DNA from: an uncultured Duncaniella sp.
GTDB taxonomy: Bacteria; Bacteroidota; Bacteroidia; Bacteroidales; Muribaculaceae
Length of the DNA stretch: 64,000 nt
Reading direction: 5' to 3'
NCBI GenBank assembly: GCA_910587515.1
Contig: CAJULW010000035.1
Span: 1-64,000, forward strand
Of the stretch, positions 26,079-34,916 are shown in pieces (the stretch's first letter is position 1; each line of letters starts with the position of its first letter). Position numbers and translations under genes: made by a program. The notes below the pieces were generated by a model. That model saw only the letters and a list, made by a program, of their open reading frames with translations, was not told the origin of the DNA and did no database searches.

Positions 26079-27218
26079 ATGGAACTAAAAAATAAAATCA
26101 TCGAAGCTTTCGCCTCGAAATTCGGTGGCGACGGTACGCTCTATGCTTCCGCCGGCCGTATCAACCTTATCGGTGAGCACACGGACTACAACGGAGGTTT
26201 CGTGTTTCCGGGTGCCATCGACAAAATGATAATGGCCGAAATACGCCCAAACAATACCGATAAAGTCAATATCCACTCTATTGACCTCGACGACAACTCA
26301 ACATTCGGATTCAATGAAACAGACGCCCCGCAACAGCAATGGGCACGCTATGTGTTCGGTGTATGCCGTGAAATCATAAAGAGAGGGGGTAAAGTCGAAG
26401 GCTTCGATGCTGTCTTTGCCGGCAATGTGCCGCTCGGAGCAGGACTTTCATCCTCAGCTGCGCTCGAATCATGCTTTGCATTCGCGTTAAACGACCTTTT
26501 TAACAACAATTCCATTGATAAATTCGAACTTGCAAAGATAGGACAATCGACCGAACATAATTACTGCGGAGTCAACTGTGGCATAATGGACCAATTCGCA
26601 TCCGTATTCGGCAAAAAGGACTGTCTTATACGCCTCGACTGTCGCTCACTCGAATATGAATATTTCCCGTTCAATATTGATGGCTACAGCCTTGTGCTCG
26701 TCGACTCAGTGGTCAAACACGAACTCGTTGATTCGCCATACAACAAACGTCGCCAATCCTGCGAAAATGTGGCAAAGCGTCTCGGCATAGACACATTACG
26801 CGATGCCGACATGGACATGCTTGAAGAAATAAAAAGCGACATTTCAACGGAAGATTATATGCGCGCCAAATTTGTCATTGAAGAAAAAGAGCGTGTGCTT
26901 GATGTCTGTGAGGCTCTTAACAGAGGGGACATCGAAACGGTCGGCCGTCTCATGTATGAAACCCACCGTGGTCTGTCAAAAGACTACGAGGTGTCATGCG
27001 AAGAGCTCGACTACCTTAACGACATAGCCAAGGAGTGCGGAGTCACAGGCTCCAGGATTATGGGCGGTGGTTTCGGTGGTTGCACCATCAATCTCGTCCC
27101 GGATACGATTCATGACAAATTTCTGAAAACTGTAACCGAAAAATTCAGTGCCCGCTACGGACATAGCCCGAAAATCTATGACGTGGTGATTTCAGACGGG
27201 GCAAGACGCATCAGCTAA
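26079..27218 (+). CDS. galK: Galactokinase
   Basis: A 379-residue GHMP kinase that phosphorylates alpha-galactose at C1. The galactokinase signature GRINLIGEHTDYNGGFVFP sits near residue 26, the phosphate-binding loop PLGAGLSSSAALE at about 122, and the third motif SRIMGGGFGGCTINLV near the C-terminus. The catalytic Asp is in CGIMDQFASVFG. The length is standard. The upstream gap of 33 bases puts it in the galM operon. Confidence 0.96.
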   Translation: MELKNKIIEAFASKFGGDGTLYASAGRINLIGEHTDYNGGFVFPGAIDKMIMAEIRPNNTDKVNIHSIDLDDNSTFGFNETDAPQQQWARYVFGVCREIIKRGGKVEGFDAVFAGNVPLGAGLSSSAALESCFAFALNDLFNNNSIDKFELAKIGQSTEHNYCGVNCGIMDQFASVFGKKDCLIRLDCRSLEYEYFPFNIDGYSLVLVDSVVKHELVDSPYNKRRQSCENVAKRLGIDTLRDADMDMLEEIKSDISTEDYMRAKFVIEEKERVLDVCEALNRGDIETVGRLMYETHRGLSKDYEVSCEELDYLNDIAKECGVTGSRIMGGGFGGCTINLVPDTIHDKFLKTVTEKFSARYGHSPKIYDVVISDGARRIS

Positions 27219-27253
27219 CACCCGTTCTCCACTCTACAGACACATATATATAA

Positions 27254-27880
27254 ATGAAAAACATACACACAAATCTTTATTATATCATCTTTTGCGCGAT
27301 TCTCTTGGCAACCTTCACCGGCTGTCAAGAGAATAACGCACAAGATCAGACATTCACATCAGAACTACAATCAGTACGGAAACTTGTCCTTGCCCGAATG
27401 ACAGTATCCAAAATGGCTGCCATCGATGACATCAGCCTCAGCGAAGCCAAAGGCTTGCGACAAACCGCATCAGCCATACTTGCTTCTATTAAGCCTGGAA
27501 CCCGACGGGCGGCATACTCCTACGATACATATCTAAGAGCATACATAAACCTTGATCAATTGAGCGATGCCGACATCCAGGTTTCAAACAACGGCAAGAA
27601 CACAGATATATATCTGCCTCCAATAACCATCGAATACGTAGGTCGTGATATCGGAATCCGGGAAGACCATTATAGAGTCACCGGATTGCGTTCAGAAATA
27701 GACGCTGCCGAAAGAGCCCGTCTTAAAGAAGATATGAACAGCGTTCTCAAAGAAGAGGTGAGACACAACCCGATGTTCGCAGAACGCCTCAAAGAAGAAG
27801 CACAGAGAAAAGCCCGGGTATACTTTAAAGCATGGGGTGAAAAACATGGTACAGACATACGGATCCATTTCAAAAATTGA
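27254..27880 (+). CDS. DUF4230 lipoprotein
   Basis: A 208-residue protein with a signal peptide and lipobox FTGC (Cys near residue 24), so probably a membrane-anchored lipoprotein. The mature part has the DUF4230 layout: an N-terminal segment (ELQSVRKLVLARMTVSK), a middle VDLxxL-like segment (AYINLDQLSDADIQV), strands ending in LPPITIEY, and a C-terminal helix (AERLKEEAQRKARVYFKAWGEKHG). The function of the family is unknown. It follows galK by 35 bases and precedes a second DUF4230 protein. Confidence 0.75.
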   Translation: MKNIHTNLYYIIFCAILLATFTGCQENNAQDQTFTSELQSVRKLVLARMTVSKMAAIDDISLSEAKGLRQTASAILASIKPGTRRAAYSYDTYLRAYINLDQLSDADIQVSNNGKNTDIYLPPITIEYVGRDIGIREDHYRVTGLRSEIDAAERARLKEDMNSVLKEEVRHNPMFAERLKEEAQRKARVYFKAWGEKHGTDIRIHFKN

Positions 27881-27998
27881 GCAATCCACATCTTTGACAC
27901 GCACCAGACCTACCGATTCCGTCAATTTACCATCGCGGATTCTCTTTCCGGTATCATTTTTTGAAGTTATCCAAACACATCCACAACAAGACTAAGGA

Positions 27999-28589
27999 AT
28001 GTTAAAAATATTCAGTTCAATCAAATGGCTGGCCCTACTTGCGATAACGGTTCTGGCCATTATAATCATATTAACGTTAAAAAACTCCCCGAAAGCACCG
28101 GACGCAAAAATGAGCCGCACACTGATATCCGAGCTCATACCGGTCATTGAGCTGTGCAATCTCGAAATAGTTGAGGATATACCGATCAAAGGCCACATAG
28201 GAAGCAAACACATATTTGCCCGCGTCACTCTCAACGGCAACATATCATTCGATCTCGACAATCTGGAGACACACATGTCATGCGACACATTGGTCATTAT
28301 GCTCCCCCGCGAGAAAGTAGAGGTCAAAGAATCAACAGCACCCGGTTCATACGAAGTCATTGACACATGGAATGAAAAACTGTTCGGAAGCGATACATTC
28401 TCCACGCTTGAAGAAAACGAAATAAAACGGCTTGTGGCACAAAATTTCAAAAAACGCATCTATGCAAAAGGATATGTAAAACGAGCTCGCGCGGAAGCAG
28501 TCGAATCCATACGCGATATGATGTCATATATGCTTAAAACTCCGGTCAAAGTCATTGATCCTTCACCGTCCGGCAACATAAAAGGATAA
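27999..28589 (+). CDS. DUF4230 membrane protein
   Basis: A 196-residue protein with an N-terminal membrane helix (about 9-27, WLALLAITVLAIIIILTL) and a DUF4230-like domain outside. The segment ISELIPVIELCNLEIVEDIPIKG corresponds to the family's N-terminal strand region, FDLDNLETHMSCDTLVIMLPREKVEV to the middle motif, and RAEAVESIRDMMSYML to the C-terminal helix. It looks paralogous to the preceding lipoprotein but differs in using a membrane helix for anchoring. Function unknown; the two may act together at the membrane. Confidence 0.7.
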   Translation: MLKIFSSIKWLALLAITVLAIIIILTLKNSPKAPDAKMSRTLISELIPVIELCNLEIVEDIPIKGHIGSKHIFARVTLNGNISFDLDNLETHMSCDTLVIMLPREKVEVKESTAPGSYEVIDTWNEKLFGSDTFSTLEENEIKRLVAQNFKKRIYAKGYVKRARAEAVESIRDMMSYMLKTPVKVIDPSPSGNIKG

Positions 28590-28783
28590 GACAAGAAATT
28601 TTATCACCAACTTTTATCAGACATAAGTGTATCCAATAGATATAACCTATAGGGAATTTTTATAATTCAGCGAATTATTGTAATTTTGCGGGCAAATATC
28701 ATCACCAAATGACAAGTAACACACTCTGTATCATTCGGTGAAAACATAAATACATCAAAAAGTCCAATTTATATTTTCTCATA

Positions 28784-30094
28784 ATGAATATCGCAATCGT
28801 AGGGACAGGATATGTCGGGCTCGTATCCGGTGCATGTTTTGCTGAAATGGGCATAGACGTGACTTGTGTTGACATTGACAGCCGTAAAATAGAATCTCTC
28901 ATCAACGGAGAAATCCCCATCTACGAACCGGGACTCGACGCCCTTGTAAAACGCAACGTCGAAGCCGGGCGTCTGCATTTCACCACCGATCTCACCTCAT
29001 GCCTCGACAACGTAGAGGTTGTTTTCTCAGCGGTAGGAACGCCACCTGACGAAGACGGTTCAGCCGACCTCAGCTATGTGCTCGAAGTCGCACGAACTTT
29101 TGGGCGCAATATAAATAAATACACCATACTTGTAACTAAATCAACCGTACCGGTAGGCACTGCAAAGAAAGTAAAAGCCGCCATTCAGGAAGAGCTCGAC
29201 AAACGTGGCGAAAAAATTGATTTTGAAGTAGCGTCAAACCCTGAGTTCCTTAAAGAAGGTGCCGCGATAAAAGACTTTATGTCACCCGACAGAGTCGTAG
29301 TCGGAATAGAAAGCGAACGGGCAAAAAAGGTTATGACCAAACTGTATCGTCCGTTCCTGACCAATAATTTCAGAGTATATTTCATGGACATACCGTCGGC
29401 TGAAATGACCAAATATGCCGCGAATGCAATGCTTGCGACACGCATATCGTTCATGAATGACATCGCCAATCTCTGCGATCTCGTAGGAGCCAACGTAGAC
29501 CATGTCCGTAAAGGCATAGGCACAGATATACGTATCGGTTCGAAATTCCTATATTCAGGCTGCGGTTACGGAGGCTCATGCTTCCCCAAAGACGTCAAGG
29601 CGTTGGCTCATACCGGAAGAGAATACGGATATGAAATGGGAGTCATCGAAGCCGTCGAAGCTGTCAATGAACGCCAAAAATCGATTGTGTTCACAAAACT
29701 CCAGCAATTGCTCGGAGACCTGAACGGTAAAACAATAGCTCTTTGGGGACTTGCCTTCAAACCGGAAACAGACGATATGCGCGAAGCTCCGGCATTGGTT
29801 ATAATCAAGAAACTAATTGAAGCCGGAGCTAAAGTCAAAGTCTATGATCCGGTCGCAATGACTGAATGTCACCGTCGAATCGGAGATGTCGTAACATATT
29901 CCAAAGACATGTACGACGCTCTTGTCGATGCCGACGCTCTCGCTCTCATTACGGAATGGAAAGTGTTCCGCATGCCATCGTGGGATGTGATGCGTCGCTT
30001 GATGAAACAGCACGTAATCGTTGACGGACGAAACATCTACGACCGCGAGGAAGTGTCCGCTGAAAATTTCGCATACACAGCCATAGGTAAATAA
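28784..30094 (+). CDS. ugd: UDP-glucose/GDP-mannose dehydrogenase family protein (probable UDP-glucose 6-dehydrogenase)
   Basis: A 436-residue NAD-dependent enzyme that oxidises a nucleotide sugar to its uronic acid for capsule or glycan building. The Rossmann motif GTGYVGLVSGACFAEMG lies at residues 7-23, VGTPPDEDGSADLSYV follows, and the catalytic Cys is in CGYGGSCFPKDVKAL. The C-terminal domain begins ALWGLAFKPETDDMREAP. The length fits UDP-glucose 6-dehydrogenase best, though GDP-mannose or UDP-ManNAc use cannot be excluded. No other capsule genes are adjacent. A TAATTTTG box is at 28681-28688, about 95 bases upstream. Confidence 0.9.
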   Translation: MNIAIVGTGYVGLVSGACFAEMGIDVTCVDIDSRKIESLINGEIPIYEPGLDALVKRNVEAGRLHFTTDLTSCLDNVEVVFSAVGTPPDEDGSADLSYVLEVARTFGRNINKYTILVTKSTVPVGTAKKVKAAIQEELDKRGEKIDFEVASNPEFLKEGAAIKDFMSPDRVVVGIESERAKKVMTKLYRPFLTNNFRVYFMDIPSAEMTKYAANAMLATRISFMNDIANLCDLVGANVDHVRKGIGTDIRIGSKFLYSGCGYGGSCFPKDVKALAHTGREYGYEMGVIEAVEAVNERQKSIVFTKLQQLLGDLNGKTIALWGLAFKPETDDMREAPALVIIKKLIEAGAKVKVYDPVAMTECHRRIGDVVTYSKDMYDALVDADALALITEWKVFRMPSWDVMRRLMKQHVIVDGRNIYDREEVSAENFAYTAIGK

Positions 30095-30140
30095 CTGAAT
30101 AATTTCGCCATAAAATTCTCTTCCCGCACTTCGAATACAA

Positions 30141-32570
30141 ATGCAACAGACCGAACCGACCACACCCTCCCAACATCCACGGACCACGAGCGAACCGCTT
30201 AAGAAAAAATCTCGTAGTCACCGCGGACTTATAGCCACTATGTGGATTATATTTGGTCTTGCCATAGCTGGGGTATTTTTGTTCTTATTTTTGGTCTACA
30301 ACGGAGTAATAGGATATATGCCTCCTGTAGAAGAACTTAAAAATCCTACCGACCGTTTCGCATCCGTATTGTATTCATCCGACGGAAAAGAAATAGGACG
30401 CTACTTCACAGGAACAGGCAACCGCGTTTACGCTGACTTTGACGAAGTGTCGCCCCACGTCATCGACGCACTCATCTCGACAGAGGACATTCGATTCGAA
30501 GAGCATTCGGGCATTGACATGCGTGGGCTTGGGCGTGTGCTGTTCAAAACAGTGCTGATGGGAAACAAAAATGCCGGAGGAGGTTCGACACTTACTCAAC
30601 AGCTTGCCAAGCAGCTATATTCTCCTACAAGTTCAGGCTTGCTATCACGCGCAATGCAAAAACCCATCGAATGGATGATAGCCGTAAAACTTGAACGTTA
30701 TTATTCGAAGGAAGAGATCATCAAAATGTATCTCAACCAATTCGATTTCCTTTATAATGCGGTAGGTATCAAATCAGCCGCCCATGTTTACTTCGGGAAA
30801 GCACCGAAAGATCTTTCTATCGAAGAAGCTGCGACACTTGTAGGAATGGTGAAAAATCCGGCCTACTACAACCCCGTACGCCAGAACGAACGGACACGCC
30901 AGCGACGCAACATAGTTCTCGCACAGATGGAAAAGGCCGGCAAGATCACACAGTCCGAACTTGACTCCCTGTCCGCCCTGCCTCTTAAACTGAACTTTCA
31001 TCGCGTTGACGCAAAAGACGGCATAGCTCCATATTTCCGTGACGAATTGCGACGTATGTTACGCGCCCACAAACCGGAAAAACAGAACTATCGCGGATGG
31101 GAAACACAAAAATATATTGACGACTCTATCGCATGGGAGACAAATCCGTTATTCGGATGGATCGAAAAAAATCCCAAACCTGACGGATCAAAATACGACA
31201 TTTATTCTGACGGGCTGAAAATATACACTACGATAGACTCCCGCATGCAGAAATATGCGGAAGAAGCTGTTGCAGAACACTTAGGAGAATACCTCCAGCC
31301 GGCATTCTTCCGCGAGAAGCGAGGCACTCGCGGGGCTCCTTACACATCCGACCGTGCCGAACTCTCTGAAATACGTCGCAACCATCTTGTGCGTAACGCG
31401 ATGAAAAACACCGACCGCTATCGTGTGATGGTAAAGGCAGGTGAATCACGTGAAGAAATCGACCGAATCTTCAACACGCCACGCGAGATGAAAGTGTTCT
31501 CCTATTCCGGTTCAATTGACACTGTGATGACACCGCTCGACTCGGTTCTTTACCATAAACATTTTCTGCGCACCGGCTTTATGGCAATGGATCCGCTCAA
31601 CGGTCATATCAAAGCCTATATCGGAGGCCCTAATTTCGGATATTTCCAATATGACATGGTTTCGACCGGACGTCGTCAGATAGGTTCTACCGTAAAACCA
31701 TTCCTCTACACATACGCGATGGAAGAAGGTTTTACCCCCTGTGACGAATTTGAAAACAGCCAACCGGTTATAACAGACGAAAGCGGGCGCGTATGGGCTC
31801 CACGAAACGCAGGGTCTGCACGTGTAGGCGAAATGGTCGATCTAAAATGGGCATTGACAAACTCAAACAACTGGATTTCAGCCCGACTTATCTCACAGCT
31901 CTCACCACATTCGCTCGTACGGACAATGCACAACTTCGGAATAACAGCGGAACTTCCTCCGGTCATGTCCCTATGTCTCGGTCCGGCAGATGTCTCTGTC
32001 AAAGAAATGGTAACAGCTTACTCTGCATTCGCCAACAACGGAATGAGAGTAGATCCAATGTTCGTTACGGCTATCGCTGACAACAATGGCAATATAATCT
32101 CTGAATTTTCACCGCGCCACACAGAAGTAATAAGCGAGAAAGCCTACTACCGCATTCTTTCAATGCTGCTCAATGTGGTCAATGAAGGTACGGCCCACAG
32201 GGTCCGTTCACGTTTCGGCCTTACAGCTCAAATGGGTGGTAAAACCGGTACAACAAACTATAATGCAGACGGATGGTTCATGGGATTCACACCAAATCTC
32301 GTTGCAGGCACTTGGGTCGGAGGAGACGAACGTTTCATCCACTTCAATACCATGGCCTACGGTCAGGGAGCGTCCATGGCACTCCCAATCTACGGCCGCT
32401 TCATGAAAAAAGTATATGCCGACAAAGCATTGGGCTATTCACAAAGTGCCAGATTCGACTTCCCTTCCGGAGTAGACCTCTGCGAAAAGGAATTTTACGG
32501 ATATTACGACGAAGAGGTTGATGCCGACAATAATGCAGAAGACACATCAATGGAAGGGGTCTTCGACTAA
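30141..32570 (+). CDS. Penicillin-binding protein 1A (bifunctional transglycosylase/transpeptidase)
   Basis: An 809-residue class A PBP that polymerises and cross-links peptidoglycan at the inner membrane. A short cytoplasmic tail rich in Lys and Arg precedes the membrane helix (about 29-53). The GT51 domain carries ALISTEDIRFEEHSGID (catalytic Glu) and GGGSTLTQQLAKQLY. The transpeptidase domain has the catalytic serine in GSTVKPFLY, the SNN triad in TNSNNW and KTGTTNYNADGWF. The C-terminus is acidic. It follows ugd by 46 bases. Confidence 0.93.
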   Translation: MQQTEPTTPSQHPRTTSEPLKKKSRSHRGLIATMWIIFGLAIAGVFLFLFLVYNGVIGYMPPVEELKNPTDRFASVLYSSDGKEIGRYFTGTGNRVYADFDEVSPHVIDALISTEDIRFEEHSGIDMRGLGRVLFKTVLMGNKNAGGGSTLTQQLAKQLYSPTSSGLLSRAMQKPIEWMIAVKLERYYSKEEIIKMYLNQFDFLYNAVGIKSAAHVYFGKAPKDLSIEEAATLVGMVKNPAYYNPVRQNERTRQRRNIVLAQMEKAGKITQSELDSLSALPLKLNFHRVDAKDGIAPYFRDELRRMLRAHKPEKQNYRGWETQKYIDDSIAWETNPLFGWIEKNPKPDGSKYDIYSDGLKIYTTIDSRMQKYAEEAVAEHLGEYLQPAFFREKRGTRGAPYTSDRAELSEIRRNHLVRNAMKNTDRYRVMVKAGESREEIDRIFNTPREMKVFSYSGSIDTVMTPLDSVLYHKHFLRTGFMAMDPLNGHIKAYIGGPNFGYFQYDMVSTGRRQIGSTVKPFLYTYAMEEGFTPCDEFENSQPVITDESGRVWAPRNAGSARVGEMVDLKWALTNSNNWISARLISQLSPHSLVRTMHNFGITAELPPVMSLCLGPADVSVKEMVTAYSAFANNGMRVDPMFVTAIADNNGNIISEFSPRHTEVISEKAYYRILSMLLNVVNEGTAHRVRSRFGLTAQMGGKTGTTNYNADGWFMGFTPNLVAGTWVGGDERFIHFNTMAYGQGASMALPIYGRFMKKVYADKALGYSQSARFDFPSGVDLCEKEFYGYYDEEVDADNNAEDTSMEGVFD

Positions 32571-32792
32571 ACTGAAATATAGCTTACAATCAAGGCACGT
32601 GTAAAATAAACACTTAGTTAATCTGTTCTAACTTTACATTTAGAAGAGTTATTTGACAGTATCGCAACTCAAAACGCGAAAATTCACACGGTTGCCAAAT
32701 TGTTAACCATATTTTCACCCCCCCCATTAAAAGCCTTATCTTCAATTAGTTAAGCCAGATCAATAAAAATACCCAATAAACATAACAAAGTT
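32571..32792. other. AT-rich spacer before the B12 operon
   Basis: No gene or RNA was recognised. It contains an eight-C run at 32718-32725. No clear terminator for the PBP gene was found. Confidence 0.5.
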
Positions 32793-32825
32793 CTTGGATT
32801 ATTGACAAAATAATTTATAACTTTG
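32793..32825 (+). promoter_or_regulatory. Promoter of the B12 operon
   Basis: TTG at 32794-32796, 21 bases, TAACTTTG at 32818-32825. The expected transcript start (about 32832) falls right at the 5' edge of the riboswitch, which supports both calls. Confidence 0.72.
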
Positions 32826-32831
32826 CCGATG

Positions 32832-33050
32832 AAATGGTTTCCCTGCCTGGAAGAGTCTCGGCACAAACGGGAAATAATAGGGAACGGGGTGTAAATCCCC
32901 GACAGTACCCGCTGCTGTAATTCCCCATGACAGCCGTAAAACGCTGCATGGACGCAAACAATTGCGTACTGATTTCGCAAACATGCCATTGCCCAAAGGC
33001 GAGAAGGCGCGATAATTAGGGATAAGTCAGAAGACCTGCCATTTCCGACA
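32832..33050 (+). ncRNA. Cobalamin (vitamin B12) riboswitch
   Basis: An aptamer of the cobalamin class. The conserved core is present in order: CGGGAA (about 32868), GGTGTAAATCCCC, GACAGTACCCGCTGCTGTAA, and the B12 box AAGTCAGAAGACCTGCC at 33024-33040. It lies in the leader of genes for B12 uptake, where bound cobalamin is expected to lower expression. A large inverted repeat (33056-33166) follows directly and probably belongs to the expression platform. Confidence 0.95.
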
Positions 33051-33055
33051 TATGA

Positions 33056-33166
33056 TTTTGCATCTGCGGGAAATACAGATACCAATTCACGTCTCATACA
33101 TAAAATATGGAGGATTGATAGTCACACCATCCGAATAGAGTCCGTGTCTTTCCCGCAGATGCAAAA
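33056..33166 (+). repeat. 18-bp perfect inverted repeat in the B12 operon leader
   Basis: The arm at 33056-33073 (TTTTGCATCTGCGGGAAA) is the exact reverse complement of 33149-33166, around a 75-base centre. It lies between the riboswitch and the first start codon. There is no U-tract after it, so it is not a simple terminator. It may be a long leader hairpin, or flank a small invertible segment; no promoter motif was seen inside on either strand. Confidence 0.8.
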
Positions 33167-33224
33167 CGCAATGCAGAAAAGACGCGGATTTTCTTTTCAT
33201 GTACATTTTAAATAACCTATTCAG

Positions 33225-34904
33225 ATGGACAAAAAAACACTGAAACTGGGATTAGCATTTGTAATGGCACTCTCAATCCCAACAATCACCTCGTGCAAAT
33301 ATGACGATGACGACCTTTGGAAAAACGTCGATGACCTCAACAATCGGGTAGAAGCACTCGAGCAAAAGGTAAAAACTATAAATTCCGACGTAGAAGCCTT
33401 ACGCCTTATAGTCTCGTCGCTTGAATCAAATGTCACCATCATCTCCGTGACAGAAAAAAACAATGGTTACGAAATCGAGTTTTCCGATGGAAAAACAGCT
33501 TTGATATCAGACGGCAAAGATGGTATCGACGCTCCGGAGATATCGATCCGACAAGAAGACGGCATTTATTATTGGACTCTCGGTGGAGAATTATTGCAAG
33601 TTGACGGCCAGCCTCTCCCGACAACAGGCCCACAAGGCAAGCCAGGAGAAAACGCTGTAGCTCCACAGCTACAAATAAACCCTGATACAAAATTATGGGA
33701 AATATCGACTGACGGAGGGTCAACATGGACATCGACAGGTGTCAAAGCGCAAGGCGAGCCAGGAAATTCGATATTCAGTGAGGTAGACAACTCAAATCCA
33801 GACTTTGTAACATTCACTCTTTCAGACGGAAGCGAATTCACTCTCACGCGCCACGACGAAACAGCCCCGATATTTGCTATTGATAAATCTGAAGGCATCC
33901 AAGAATTTCTGAGAGGAGAAAGTTTGACATACAATGTAACCGCAAAAAATATCTCCGACTATTCGATTTCGAAACCCGACGGATGGAAAGTGACATATTC
34001 AGAAGGACTCCTCAATATCACAGCTCCGATAGATGGCAACCACTATGCCGAGACCGAAGGGACAATCGCGATCAATCTCGTATCGGCAACCGGACGGGGA
34101 CTTATCGCCAAAATCACCGTCAAAACCGTTCCATTCAAACTCCGCATTCTTACATTTGAAGATGAAGACGCAAAATTCGGACAATACAAACTACCATATT
34201 GCGACAAAATTATTTCGACATGGAGCGATCTTATAGACAACAAACAATATGGAGGCCAAATGCTTTACGGAAATGGAGGAATGGGGATGGATGAGCCATA
34301 CCAATGGCATGACGCCAACAATACGGAATTGAGACACGTAATGCCTGAAAGCTATGGTTCATATTGCTACTGGAGTGGAGGACACGCCATATCCAACTAT
34401 GCCGACACGGACTTGAAAAACGGAGATTTCTCACATCAGTTATCCGTATACGGCAACGGAGGCCACAACAGCTCCAAGAACTTTGCCATGCACTTCGGAT
34501 ATATCGATAATTCTTCATTCGGCATGACCGAACACCTTCCCGCACTTGAATTCGCAGACGGAACCGCCCGTACAATAGACCACATCTGGGTGATGAATAC
34601 AACATACGCCATGAACAGTTATATGTCCGGCAATGGACTTACTCCCCAGATAGGCCCCGACGATTGGGTTCAACTTATAGCTACAGGTTATAACGCATCC
34701 GGGACAAAAACAGGAGAAGTTAAAATCTATATGTGCAACGGACCGGACAATATCGTACGCGACTGGACCAAATGGGATCTTTCGCCTCTCGGAAACATTG
34801 TTAAGGTCGAATTCAACATAACCGGTTCAAGCGATAACGGGTACGGATTCAGCCAGCCTGGATATTTCGCATACGACGACGTAGCAGTACGTTTTACCGA
34901 ATAG
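33225..34904 (+). CDS. DUF4465-like surface lipoprotein of the B12 operon
   Basis: A 559-residue lipoprotein (lipobox TITSC, followed by an acidic KYDDDD stretch that suits surface export). A short coiled coil (LWKNVDDLNNRVEALEQ, about 32-60) leads into beta-rich DUF4988-like segments with GPQGKPGENAVAPQL. The C-terminal half (from about residue 300: LTFEDEDAKFG, then YWSGGHAISNYADTDLKNG, and FAYDDVAVRF) has the DUF4465 layout. Proteins of this type occur in Bacteroidetes B12 loci. Cobalamin binding is inferred from the riboswitch and the neighbours. The next gene starts 12 bases on. Confidence 0.78.
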   Translation: MDKKTLKLGLAFVMALSIPTITSCKYDDDDLWKNVDDLNNRVEALEQKVKTINSDVEALRLIVSSLESNVTIISVTEKNNGYEIEFSDGKTALISDGKDGIDAPEISIRQEDGIYYWTLGGELLQVDGQPLPTTGPQGKPGENAVAPQLQINPDTKLWEISTDGGSTWTSTGVKAQGEPGNSIFSEVDNSNPDFVTFTLSDGSEFTLTRHDETAPIFAIDKSEGIQEFLRGESLTYNVTAKNISDYSISKPDGWKVTYSEGLLNITAPIDGNHYAETEGTIAINLVSATGRGLIAKITVKTVPFKLRILTFEDEDAKFGQYKLPYCDKIISTWSDLIDNKQYGGQMLYGNGGMGMDEPYQWHDANNTELRHVMPESYGSYCYWSGGHAISNYADTDLKNGDFSHQLSVYGNGGHNSSKNFAMHFGYIDNSSFGMTEHLPALEFADGTARTIDHIWVMNTTYAMNSYMSGNGLTPQIGPDDWVQLIATGYNASGTKTGEVKIYMCNGPDNIVRDWTKWDLSPLGNIVKVEFNITGSSDNGYGFSQPGYFAYDDVAVRFTE

Positions 34905-34916
34905 GCGGTTTTTGAT

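Noticed and set aside
33074..33148. Invertible promoter between the B12 leader repeats
   Set aside because: No TAnnTTTG box was found in the centre in either orientation, and a good promoter already lies upstream of the riboswitch. The inverted repeat itself is kept as a finding.
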